A DNA stretch of 35,509 nt, from positions 1 through 35,509 of IMG/VR virus record IMGVR_UViG_3300008517_000347; one strand, written 5' to 3'. Positions 15,171 to 22,479 of this stretch are shown here, one piece after another (the stretch's first letter is position 1; each line of letters opens with the position of its first letter). The notes beneath the pieces are model-generated. The model was given only the letters and a program-made list of their open reading frames with translations, had not been told where the DNA came from and ran no database searches. The stretch comes from a virus. The position numbers were made by a program, and so were the translations under genes.

Positions 15171-16680
15171 GGGACATGCACATCGCTGGACTCTGAGAAC
15201 AGGGCCACAGGTGGTATCGTCCGTTGCAGAAGGTGCAGACCACAGACATGAGATCCGTGGCTCCCTTTCCGGTCCTCCCATACCAAAGGGAGAGGACCAT
15301 GTACACGAACTAATGATGGACCGAATCTTGGTTGAATCGGGTCCAAGTATCTCTCACGCAGAGGCTTCTAAGGATATGGATAAATACGGAACCGGCCTAG
15401 GCTCTACTATGAATAAGGGCATCATGCCTGACCTAGTTGACCCAGAGCACTCCTACGTCTTCAAGTCTGGGGAGTTCGGTCTGTTCGACTATTGGTACAT
15501 CGACCGAGCCCACAACTACTGGAAGTACACCAACGCCCCTGAAGGAACCCCAGACCACGACCCAGACTTGGGCGAGCCTATCATGCAGAAGGGCCAGCCC
15601 CTACCGGCTGAGAACCCTCAGTTCTTTACGGCAGAAGGCAAGAAGCGAAGCCTAGCCGTTCCTCCGGACCTTCTAGCGGAAGAGAATGAGAATTACAACC
15701 CTATTGACTCTAGGAACATTTGGCACGAAATGTACGAAAGAGAAGGGGAAACCCGCTACATCTACCTGGACTCAGACGTTAGGGAGAACATCGACCTCTG
15801 GGTGCAGTACCAGCTTAGGATTACGGACGCTAATATCCCTAGTCTTCGTAGGTTCGCCATAGACAAGTTCTCTAACGAACACCCCAAGGACCGCGTTATC
15901 GGTGCAATGCTGATGCTTATGGACCAGGGGCTTTACGAGCTGGAAGACCTTACCAACGCTACCGTGTCTGACATTGAGTTTATAGACAACACAGTGAAGC
16001 TGTTAGGGCGAAAGTTCATTTGCGACCCTGACCTCCTGGACTTCTTGACAAGCCTTACAGGGCCTAGAGAGTCCACCGCTCCTTTGTTCATGTTTACCTC
16101 CGTACAGGGCGAGGGACCAGTAGGCGTAAAGCATGTAGCCTCGGTACTTAAGTACCTCAAGGTTTCCGCAGCCTACCTCCTAGCCTGGCACGCCAGCCAC
16201 ATCTACTCCCGAGTAACCAACAGGCTTGCTTTTGAGGAAGTTGCCCCGGAAGAAATAGATGGAATGGCCCTAAGCGAAGTTAAGAGAGTCTTCGGCACGC
16301 AGAAGGACCTTCAGTACCTTGTTGATTCTAAGCTCCGAGAGGTTCTTCTCACCAACTACAAGGAAACAGTAGTTAAGAGCATAGTTCCTAGAGTAGATGC
16401 AGACGACTACAGCACTCGCACCGTGTTCTCCGACCTGCTAGGTCGCCACTCCGATGAGCTTGAGTTCTCCACCTGGCTGCACGCCCAGCCTATGCACGAC
16501 ATCTCTCCTGAGGAACAGGCTGAGGTAGAAGCCTCCGTAGCAGCTACGATAGAAGAGAAGGCCCAGGAAGAAGAGGGCGGGGAAGAAGTTACAGACGCAG
16601 AAGGAAATGTCCAAGAGTCTGATGTAGCCGACCAAGAAGCTGGTGCAGTAGATACCGACTTTGGAAAGGAGGAGAAGTAA
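15148..16680 (+). CDS. HxH-motif protein with topoisomerase-IB-like core, probably catalytically inactive
   Basis: In this 510-aa protein residues 10-12, 32-34 and 51-53 are three HxH motifs (GHAHRW, DHRHEI, DHVHEL), spaced about 20 residues, likely metal-binding. Residues about 168-415 resemble type IB topoisomerase: a VPPDLL entry, GETRYIY, PSLRRFAIDKFS, a helix AMLMLMDQGLYELEDL in place of the catalytic Arg segment, LLGRKF, AAYLLAWHAS (compare FRTWHAS) and LTNYKETVVKSIVPRV (compare LGNTPAVCRxSYIHPAV), where the catalytic Tyr seems missing. The C-terminus is Glu-rich. It could be a repurposed DNA-binding head protein. The similarity was seen by eye, so this call is tentative. A weak AAGGT ribosome site precedes ATG 15148. 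Confidence 0.6.
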   Translation: MESSTGHKGHAHRWTLRTGPQVVSSVAEGADHRHEIRGSLSGPPIPKGEDHVHELMMDRILVESGPSISHAEASKDMDKYGTGLGSTMNKGIMPDLVDPEHSYVFKSGEFGLFDYWYIDRAHNYWKYTNAPEGTPDHDPDLGEPIMQKGQPLPAENPQFFTAEGKKRSLAVPPDLLAEENENYNPIDSRNIWHEMYEREGETRYIYLDSDVRENIDLWVQYQLRITDANIPSLRRFAIDKFSNEHPKDRVIGAMLMLMDQGLYELEDLTNATVSDIEFIDNTVKLLGRKFICDPDLLDFLTSLTGPRESTAPLFMFTSVQGEGPVGVKHVASVLKYLKVSAAYLLAWHASHIYSRVTNRLAFEEVAPEEIDGMALSEVKRVFGTQKDLQYLVDSKLREVLLTNYKETVVKSIVPRVDADDYSTRTVFSDLLGRHSDELEFSTWLHAQPMHDISPEEQAEVEASVAATIEEKAQEEEGGEEVTDAEGNVQESDVADQEAGAVDTDFGKEEK

Positions 16681-17810
16681 TGGAAATCGATCTGTTTGAC
16701 TCCTGGGAACCGATGGCCAAGGCAAGAAAGCCTATTGGTCTAGAGAACTGGAAGCGCCTATCCCACATGGCCGAGCAGCTGAAGGGCAAGAAGGCATCAG
16801 ACCTGACCTTTACCTCCTGCTACCCTGGTCACGAGGGCAAGAAGAAGCTTCTTGGCTCTATTGAAGGAAACTTGCATTTCCTACTGGGGTATGGAAACCC
16901 AGCCTTCCACATGGCCCCTTACCACTGGATGATCATAGATCCTAATCTCAGTGAGAAGGATGCCCTCATTCTCCACAAAACAAACGGACACCCATCTCGA
17001 CCAGAGCTTTGGGAGCGTTCAGAGCTAGAAATGGACGATGAGGGGGATCAGATCGAAGGCGAGCCCCATCCTGCCGTCGCAGACGTTAGAGAGATGCGCA
17101 AAGTTGCTCGTGCCAAGAAGGCCGAGAGTATTACCGTCACCTCCGGTGTCGGCTCCTACACCGCTATCCCTTCTGAGGGACTGGTGTACGGCAACCACAA
17201 CAGGCAGGTTTACGCTTGGGCGATGCTTGCTGACTCCTTCTTTGCGGCAGCCAACCCTGAGATGACAGAGAAGATGAACGAGGCAGCAGAGGCCCACACA
17301 GAGATGGAGCAAGAGATCACCCGCACTGTGGAGGTCCCTGAGCTTGTGAAGCACTTCTCCCACCAGTACAAGGGCCTGGACTTCGAGGACGAGGTATACG
17401 CCCTAGTGAAGTCCCACTTCCCTATTCCTAGCTCCACTGTACCTGTAGAGGTGGCTACTGGAGAGACCGTCTACGGTATCGTCACTCCTACCTCTATTGA
17501 TTTCTACGACAGAGAGGGTTGTGCGGTCAACGTTGAGGTCTACGATCTTCCGTTCACCAGCTTCGACCTGACCAAGGGCGGCGGTATCTTCACCAGCGTC
17601 CTTCACAGCTTTGGCAGGAAGTACTTCGGTCTCCCTGACGATCTGGTTCAGTATGTCACGGAAGACAGCCCAGAGGCTGAGACATCCCTCCTAAAGGGAA
17701 TGCCCACTCCTGGTCTTGAGTCCTATGAAGCAAGCTTCACAGAGTCCGCTCTGGTGAATAAGAATGTTGTAATCGAAGAAGATGGAACATTTAGGCTGGT
17801 AGTTGAATGA
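16680..17810 (+). CDS. Hypothetical structural-region protein
   Basis: A 376-aa protein preceded by an excellent ribosome site (AAGGAGGAG, about eight bases before ATG 16680), itself inside the end of the previous gene. The N-terminus is MEIDLFDSWEPMAKA, similar in flavour to acidic/aromatic motifs in other proteins of this block. The first 100 residues are His/Pro/Gly-containing, an acidic linker follows (ELEMDDEGDQIEGEP), and the second half is beta-rich (PSSTVPVEVATGETVYGIV, then IDFYDREGCAVNVEVYDL). I do not recognise the family. The strong ribosome site suggests high expression, consistent with a virion protein. Confidence 0.65.
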   Translation: MEIDLFDSWEPMAKARKPIGLENWKRLSHMAEQLKGKKASDLTFTSCYPGHEGKKKLLGSIEGNLHFLLGYGNPAFHMAPYHWMIIDPNLSEKDALILHKTNGHPSRPELWERSELEMDDEGDQIEGEPHPAVADVREMRKVARAKKAESITVTSGVGSYTAIPSEGLVYGNHNRQVYAWAMLADSFFAAANPEMTEKMNEAAEAHTEMEQEITRTVEVPELVKHFSHQYKGLDFEDEVYALVKSHFPIPSSTVPVEVATGETVYGIVTPTSIDFYDREGCAVNVEVYDLPFTSFDLTKGGGIFTSVLHSFGRKYFGLPDDLVQYVTEDSPEAETSLLKGMPTPGLESYEASFTESALVNKNVVIEEDGTFRLVVE

Positions 17811-18061
17811 ATAACTCTGTATTCTTAGCGTGTTCGAACTGCCATGAGATGGTCATCAAGAGCGTCAATGGCGAAATCAAGGTACGCACCAAGATATTAC
17901 TCCTATCGGAGGACAAAGAGGCCCGCGCAGTCTGTAAGGGCTGTGGTGAGGAGATTCCTATCCCCGTCAAACTAGACGTGGAAATGGTCAAATCCATAGC
18001 CAGGGAGAAATCCCCACCTCTGTATCTGCGTAGTTTCAAAGGCGAAGGACGCTCCAAGTAG
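17807..18061 (+). CDS. Zinc-ribbon protein (Com-like)
   Basis: The 84-aa protein overlaps the preceding gene by four bases. It has a four-Cys zinc ribbon: CSNC at about 9-12 and CKGCG at about 43-47, separated by a beta-hairpin segment VIKSVNGEIKVRTKILLL. Similar small zinc-ribbon proteins, sometimes compared to Mu Com, occur beside portal and protease genes in many phages, with unknown or RNA-related roles. It is the last gene before the promoter of the protease-capsid operon. Confidence 0.72.
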   Translation: MNNSVFLACSNCHEMVIKSVNGEIKVRTKILLLSEDKEARAVCKGCGEEIPIPVKLDVEMVKSIAREKSPPLYLRSFKGEGRSK

Positions 18062-18069
18062 CACATCCT

Positions 18070-18098
18070 ATAAAAAGTCATAAGTAATGTACTTTTAT
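18070..18098 (+). terminator. AT-rich weak hairpin, possible terminator of the upstream operon
   Basis: ATAAAAAGT (18070-18078) can pair with ACTTTTAT (18091-18098), with one bulged A and a 12-base loop. The sequence then continues directly into the TTGACA promoter element. It may end transcription from the portal block partially, but the stem is AT-rich and no clean T tract follows. Confidence 0.35.
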
Positions 18099-18100
18099 TG

Positions 18101-18128
18101 TTGACAGTAGGATGATATACAGTATACT
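18101..18128 (+). promoter_or_regulatory. Strong sigma70-type promoter
   Basis: A perfect -35 TTGACA (18101-18106), a 16-base spacer, and -10 TATACT (18123-18128, one mismatch from TATAAT). A start near 18135 would place the structured leader at the 5' end of the transcript. It is the best promoter match I found in the window and precedes the protease, scaffold and capsid genes. Confidence 0.72.
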
Positions 18129-18134
18129 TGTAAT

Positions 18135-18236
18135 AGAAGCTTGAAGGTCTCCGCCTAGGGGGCTTCTTTAAATCTAGAAGACCTCCATCCAAAGGGAGCA
18201 GCCAGACACGTTTAGTTGTCCGGTGCTCCCTTTTTT
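18135..18236 (+). ncRNA. Structured leader or about 100-nt small RNA ahead of the prohead protease
   Basis: The predicted transcript start is followed by AGAAGC (18135-18140) pairing with GCTTCT (18162-18167) around an inner CTCC/GGGG stem, then TTTA. Inside this hairpin AGGTCT (18145-18150) can instead pair with AGACCT (18179-18184), so the two structures exclude each other, as in attenuators. The stretch ends in a strong terminator hairpin. Two readings fit: a leader that controls read-through into the capsid genes, or a separate small RNA of about 100 nt. The sequence alone cannot choose. Confidence 0.45.
18191..18236 (+). terminator. Strong Rho-independent terminator
   Basis: AAAGGGAGCA (18191-18200) pairs perfectly with TGCTCCCTTT (18224-18233); the interior CCAGACA/TGTCCGG extends the stem, and a run of six T (18231-18236) follows. 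It lies only about 60 bases after the predicted transcript start and 27 bases before the protease start codon. Confidence 0.8.
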
Positions 18237-18262
18237 AATCTAGCACTAAGGTAATACTCAAT

Positions 18263-19003
18263 ATGCACAATGGTTGGACTGACGAAGATACGTTTACATT
18301 CTTTGTACCCGCTACTGCTCTTGAAGTTAAGAAATCCGGTAAAGGCAAGGACAGCAAGCGCTGGATCCAGGGAATCGCTTCCACGGACACCAGAGACTTG
18401 CAGGGTGAGGTTGTCAAGCAACACGGAATTGATTTCTCGTACTTTATGAAGCATGGGTACTTCAACGACGATCACAAGCCTGGACCTGAATCTAAGGTCG
18501 GGCAGCCAACTGAATGTAAGGTTACGAAAAACGGTTTGTGGGTGAAGGGCTTTCTCTTCAATGGCCACAAGAAGGCAGACGAGTACTGGGAGCTAATGCA
18601 CGCTCTCACCGCTTCTAACGCCTCCCGTAAAGTAGGCTTTTCTATTCAGGGCAAAGTAAAGAGGAGAGCTGGTAAGGAAATCGCTGAATGTTGGATTCAG
18701 GATATCGCCCTTACACCAGCACCCGTAAATACAACTACGTGGGCGGAGATTGCAAAATCCCTGTCTGCTGAAAAATGGCAGTTATCTAAGTCTGACGTTG
18801 CTGATAAGGCAGAAGAAGATGAGGAAAAGGCCCTAAGCGCAGGTGGGGGTTCCCCTCTTGTACCCGAGAGTCTTGACGGTGGCATCAAAAAGGATCGCAC
18901 TAACAAGGCATTAACCTATGACGAAACTGTGGAAACACTCACCAAATCTCTTGGTGAAGAAGCTGCAGTAGCTGTCGCAAATGTAGTGTTTGAGCTTTTT
19001 TAA
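18263..19003 (+). CDS. Prohead maturation protease (S78/U35-like)
   Basis: The 246-aa protein has the prohead serine protease pattern. The entry RWIQGIASTDTRDLQGEVV is followed by FNDDHKPG with His71, a beta segment GLWVKGFLFN, and SRKVGFSIQG with Ser127, the probable nucleophile; IQDIALTPAPVN is the typical 'SLTPAPAN' ending of the catalytic domain. The last about 85 residues are helical and Lys/Glu/Ala-rich with AKSL and TKSLG segments, possibly a removable or scaffold-interacting tail. It cleaves scaffold and capsid precursor inside the prohead. An AAGG site precedes the start; the next gene is 12 bases away. Confidence 0.88.
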   Translation: MHNGWTDEDTFTFFVPATALEVKKSGKGKDSKRWIQGIASTDTRDLQGEVVKQHGIDFSYFMKHGYFNDDHKPGPESKVGQPTECKVTKNGLWVKGFLFNGHKKADEYWELMHALTASNASRKVGFSIQGKVKRRAGKEIAECWIQDIALTPAPVNTTTWAEIAKSLSAEKWQLSKSDVADKAEEDEEKALSAGGGSPLVPESLDGGIKKDRTNKALTYDETVETLTKSLGEEAAVAVANVVFELF

Positions 19004-19015
19004 GGAGCATTAATC

Positions 19016-19987
19016 ATGAGTGAAGATAAGACTGTAGCAGTAGAGAGTGTCGCTAAGGCACTTGAAACGCTCCAGGATCTTGCCAAGGGCCACAGCTCTC
19101 GCGGCACCGCAACGACAAATGTAGAGTCGATGCGTGATGCGGGTGCAGGTGCTGGTTCTGACGCCGGATCAACTCAGGTTTTCCACACGCCATCCAACTC
19201 CGACCCAGGTACCTGGGCAGGAACTGGCCAGCGTAAGTCACCTGAAGACGGAGCAACAGACGGAGTCGATGAGGATGGAACAGATTATTCTGGTTCCGCC
19301 GAAATGGTGAAGTCTGTAATGGAGAAGGCCGCTAGTGGCCAGTCTCTTAATGACATCGAACAGGCCGTTCTTACGGCAGCCCTTTCTAAGGGTGGAATGT
19401 TTACTAACTTCTCTGGGACTGGCAAAAAGTCCAAGGCCGAAGACGACGATAAGTCCGAAAAGGTGGAGAAGGCAGCAGACTGTGACGATGATGACGACGA
19501 TAAGAAGAAGAATCCTTTCGCTAAGTCCCTAGAAGCCAACGAGGATGTGGCTAAGGGTCTTGAGGTTTCCTCATTCCTATCTGGCTGGGCCGACGTACAG
19601 GGCGAGACACTTAAGGGTGTTGAAGCTCGTTTGACGAAGTCCCTCGCAGCATCCCACGGAGAGCAGCGTGAGTACAACACCGAGCTAGCAAAGTCTATTG
19701 TTGGTTTGGCTGAGGTTCTTACCCTCCAGTCTCAGCGCATTGAGCAGCTTGAGTCCACGCCAGCGCGTGGTCCTAAGTCGGCTACCGCTGTTGAGAAGAG
19801 CTTCGGAGCAGGCGGCGCGGAACCTCAGGGTGACGAGCAGCTTTCGAAGTCCCAGGTGCTTTCCACAATGACTCAAATGGTTGAGTCGGGCGATCTCAGT
19901 GCAACCGAGGTCGTTAAGTTCGAGTCTACAAATGCTCTGACCCCAGAGATTGACTCACAGGTTAAAGCGTACCGTTCCGGTCGCTAA
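19016..19987 (+). CDS. Prohead scaffold / core protein (probable)
   Basis: The 323-aa protein between protease and capsid gene is where a scaffold is expected. It is Ser/Gly/Glu/Lys-rich and mostly helical or disordered: acidic Gly/Ser parts, an Asp cluster CDDDDDDKKKNP, then repeated short motifs of the type x-K-S-hydrophobic (MVKSVM, FAKSLE, LTKSLA, LAKSIV, VEKSFG, LSKSQV). The 190-260 region with TLQSQRIEQLES is coiled coil. The repeats could be helix starts or protease sites. There is no enzyme motif. The ribosome site AAGGAG is excellent. Role assigned from position and composition. Confidence 0.72.
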   Translation: MSEDKTVAVESVAKALETLQDLAKGHSSRGTATTNVESMRDAGAGAGSDAGSTQVFHTPSNSDPGTWAGTGQRKSPEDGATDGVDEDGTDYSGSAEMVKSVMEKAASGQSLNDIEQAVLTAALSKGGMFTNFSGTGKKSKAEDDDKSEKVEKAADCDDDDDDKKKNPFAKSLEANEDVAKGLEVSSFLSGWADVQGETLKGVEARLTKSLAASHGEQREYNTELAKSIVGLAEVLTLQSQRIEQLESTPARGPKSATAVEKSFGAGGAEPQGDEQLSKSQVLSTMTQMVESGDLSATEVVKFESTNALTPEIDSQVKAYRSGR

Positions 19988-20011
19988 TAGAAGATAATTG
20001 GAGATATTAAA

Positions 20012-21466
20012 ATGACTATTGGTCTTAGATCCTTTCAGTCTTCTACGTCAGGCATGTCCGGATTCGGTGCAGGAACCGACCAGGATATCGCTGAGCTTAG
20101 CAAAGCTCTTGAAGCAGGCTACCAGACAGGCGCAGGCAAGACGGGCGGTTCCGCTCTTCGTGTCGAGTCTCTTGAAGCAAGCCTCAAGGTACTTACGTAC
20201 ACTTCTTCCCACATCAAGTTCTGGAAGAAGATCCCTAAGAGCCCAGCTTACTCGACCGTAGAAGAGTACAACCAGCTTATCAATTACGGTGGATCTCAAA
20301 ATCCATTCGTTCAAGAAGGTGAGCTTCCACAGGCAACTGACACTAGCTACGCACGTCGCGTTCAGCTTGTTAAGTTCCTTGGTACCACACGCGAGGTCAC
20401 GCATCAGGCATCCCTTGTTCACCCAGCTCATGGCGACTTGATCGCTCTTGAGAACCAGTCGGGCATCCTTTGGTTGCTTGAGCAGGTAGAACGTAACTTG
20501 TTCTCGGGTGACTCCTCTCTCTCCTTCGACGGTGAAGCAGAGCAGTGGGACGGTCTTGATTCGTTGATTGACGCTTCCTCTGTTCTTGACTTGGAGGGTA
20601 ACTCCATTCAGGAAGCAGACATGGAAGAGGCCGCTAACGAGATCATCGAGAACTACGGTTTCCCAACCGACATGTTCCTCGGTACTCGTACAATGAGCGA
20701 CCTTGTCAAGACGTTCTACCCACGTGAGCGTATCAGCCTCCCTGCACCACAAAATGGTCAGGTTGGTCAGACAATCCAGACGATCAGCACCCAGGCTGGC
20801 GTAATTGAGTTCAACCCGGATGTCTTCATTCGCCAGAACGCAACGCCTCCAGCAGCTGCAACGTCTCCTAACGCCCCAGCGGCTCCAGTGATTATCGCTG
20901 CGATTACGCCAGCTGGTACCTCCGGCGATCACAACAAGGGTGCCCCAACCGGTACTTCCAACGTGAACTACGTCGCAACGGCTTGTAACCGCTTCGGTGA
21001 GTCCGCTCCTTCCCCATTTCAGGCTGCGGTTGAGGCTCTCACTCAGGCTAACAAGGATGGCGGTCTTAGCCTTCCTGTGTCCGTTGATAACGCCGGTTCT
21101 GTCGGCGCTTTCCCAACTGAGTACCTACGCATTTACCGTTCGGCCGCAACTCTTGCAGCTGGCGTTCCTACGGATCTTTCAGCTTACTCGCTGATCGCTC
21201 AGGTACCTGTAGCATCCCAGGCTGCTTCCGGAACGACAGTATTCGACGATGTGAACCTCACACTACCATTTACGTCCACGGCGTACTTGGGTGAGCTTAC
21301 ACCTTCGGTTGTCACCTTCCGTCAGCTCATGCCTATGATGAAGATGGACCTTGCAGTTCTCTCCCCAGCTTACCGCTGGATGATTCTTCTGTACGGTACT
21401 CCAATCCTCTTCGCTCCTAAGAAGTGGATCCGCATGATCAACATCGGTCGTCTCGAAGTTCGATAA
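20012..21466 (+). CDS. Major capsid protein with inserted Ig/Fn3-like domain
   Basis: The 484-aa protein shows the HK97-fold capsid pattern of SPO1-like phages: an N-terminal arm with ALRVESLEASLKVLTY, the strand EEYNQLINYG, FVQEGELPQATDTSYARR, GTTREVTHQASLV, the helix NQSGILWLLEQVERNLF, a DGLDSLID loop, FPTDMFLGTRTMSDLVKTFY and the C-terminal AYRWMILLYGTPILFAPKKW. Residues about 287-423 are an extra beta domain (APAAPVIIAAITPAGTSG, NVNYVATACNRFGESAPSP, TEYLRIYRSA) of fibronectin/Ig type, probably exposed on the shell. The ribosome site is GGAG (gGGAGatattaaaATG). The gene is followed by a strong terminator. Capsid assignment is firm. Confidence 0.93.
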   Translation: MTIGLRSFQSSTSGMSGFGAGTDQDIAELSKALEAGYQTGAGKTGGSALRVESLEASLKVLTYTSSHIKFWKKIPKSPAYSTVEEYNQLINYGGSQNPFVQEGELPQATDTSYARRVQLVKFLGTTREVTHQASLVHPAHGDLIALENQSGILWLLEQVERNLFSGDSSLSFDGEAEQWDGLDSLIDASSVLDLEGNSIQEADMEEAANEIIENYGFPTDMFLGTRTMSDLVKTFYPRERISLPAPQNGQVGQTIQTISTQAGVIEFNPDVFIRQNATPPAAATSPNAPAAPVIIAAITPAGTSGDHNKGAPTGTSNVNYVATACNRFGESAPSPFQAAVEALTQANKDGGLSLPVSVDNAGSVGAFPTEYLRIYRSAATLAAGVPTDLSAYSLIAQVPVASQAASGTTVFDDVNLTLPFTSTAYLGELTPSVVTFRQLMPMMKMDLAVLSPAYRWMILLYGTPILFAPKKWIRMINIGRLEVR

Positions 21467-21473
21467 AGGGTAG

Positions 21474-21512
21474 GTAGGGACCGGGCCTAGCTTGGTCCCT
21501 ACTTTCTTGTTC
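21474..21512 (+). terminator. Rho-independent terminator after the capsid gene
   Basis: GTAGGGACC (21474-21482) pairs perfectly with GGTCCCTAC (21494-21502) across an 11-base loop; TTTCTTGTTCTT follows. It lies eight bases after the capsid stop and directly abuts the start of the next gene, so capsid messages probably end here to a large extent. Confidence 0.85.
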
Positions 21513-21514
21513 TT

Positions 21515-22117
21515 ATGGCAAAATGTCGATGGTGTGATAAGGAAGGTCTCGATGAGGCTGCCAACGCTTGCGGCTCTTGCCTGCTGAAGTCCCGAGAAGA
21601 ACTTGATTCTTCAGAGGACGATGCTACGAATCCAGATGGTGTCAAGATAAACTTTGATATGTCTGGCCTTGGTGATAAAGACAAAGTGTCCAAAACCAAA
21701 GGTAAAAGGGCGGGGGAGCTTCGGCAAACTCTGTTCTTGAATTCATTGAAACAAGAACAACCAATTTCGAACCAGGAGATATTGATGAAGAAAGTGAAAG
21801 TACATAGTAACAGCATTCGCGGCAAGGTTTTTGTCGTGGGTGATGGGCTAGTTCTCAACTTTGATGAAAATGGAGACGCTTCCTGTAATGCAAGCGACCT
21901 CCCGCAGATTAAGGCATACTCCAGGCACCGCCCTGGACGCTTTGCCGTAGTTGAGGCCCCTAAGAAGGCTTCTCCCGCTCCTGCCCCTAAGAAGGTAGAA
22001 GTTAAGGCTGCTAAGAAGGAAGAGTCCAAGTCTACTAAAGATGAATCAGATAACACCCGTCGTGCTCCAAAGAAGAAGGCCCCTAAAAAGTCTTTCTTCA
22101 AGAAGGACGAGGAGTAA
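21515..22117 (+). CDS. Small zinc-finger-like head-region protein
   Basis: The 200-aa protein has an N-terminal Cys pattern CRWC and CGSC (about 4-22) and probably binds zinc. The middle has a VKVHSNSIRGKVFVVGDGLVL segment with DLPQIKAYSRHRPGRF, a small beta-rich unit. The C-terminus is Lys/Pro/Ala-rich with repeated APKK, likely disordered. ATG 21515 is immediately downstream of the terminator T tract with no clear Shine-Dalgarno, but the Cys motif argues for this start. It may be a capsid accessory protein, from position only. Confidence 0.65.
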   Translation: MAKCRWCDKEGLDEAANACGSCLLKSREELDSSEDDATNPDGVKINFDMSGLGDKDKVSKTKGKRAGELRQTLFLNSLKQEQPISNQEILMKKVKVHSNSIRGKVFVVGDGLVLNFDENGDASCNASDLPQIKAYSRHRPGRFAVVEAPKKASPAPAPKKVEVKAAKKEESKSTKDESDNTRRAPKKKAPKKSFFKKDEE

Positions 22118-22129
22118 GGAATATTAACA

Positions 22130-22414
22130 ATGGCAAGAGCAAGATCAGTCGTAAGCGACCAGAATAGCCAGGAGCTAGACGAGCTTCGCCGCCAGTTCAA
22201 CAATCTTTTGTTGGTCCTTCAGAGAAATGCTAGAGATGAAGCGGATGCTACGACCACAGCGGTCCAGGCAGCCGAGGCTCTTGCAACAGCTCTTGAAGGT
22301 GGCACCGATGTAGACACCGGTCGTGAGATCAATGGTGTTCGTCCAACCCCGACCCATCCTCGCCGTCCCCGCAAGTTGGGAACTGAGGAAATGAACGACA
22401 GTTCAGACTACTAA
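22130..22414 (+). CDS. Small helical protein, function unknown
   Basis: A 94-aa protein with an N-terminal coiled-coil helix (QELDELRRQFNNLLLVLQRN to TAVQAAEALATALEGG) and a Pro/Arg-rich, disordered C-terminus (PTPTHPRRPRK). It starts 12 bases after the previous gene with a weak site (AGGAATATTAACA). It is the last gene before a long hairpin and a promoter-like region. Similar small helical proteins often lie between capsid and neck genes. No specific role is visible. Confidence 0.62.
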   Translation: MARARSVVSDQNSQELDELRRQFNNLLLVLQRNARDEADATTTAVQAAEALATALEGGTDVDTGREINGVRPTPTHPRRPRKLGTEEMNDSSDY

Positions 22415-22445
22415 TCTGGGTAGCTAGACAAAAAGTATCATATGG

Positions 22446-22479
22446 AAGTACCCCCTCCTCTTAGAGGCAGGGGGTACTT
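22446..22479 (+). terminator. Long perfect hairpin between head and neck genes
   Basis: AAGTACCCCC (22446-22455) and GGGGGTACTT (22470-22479) are a perfect 10-base inverted repeat, with CCTC/GAGG extending the stem inside. No T run follows (GTATGTTATG), so it may be an RNA-stability or processing hairpin or a weak terminator. The 135-base gap between 22414 and 22550 otherwise holds a promoter-like element. Confidence 0.6.

Noticed and set aside
20048-20932. Long antisense open frame (294 codons) across the capsid gene
   Set aside because: It lies fully opposite the well-supported major capsid gene, has no recognisable domain and is best explained by the strong codon bias of that gene.
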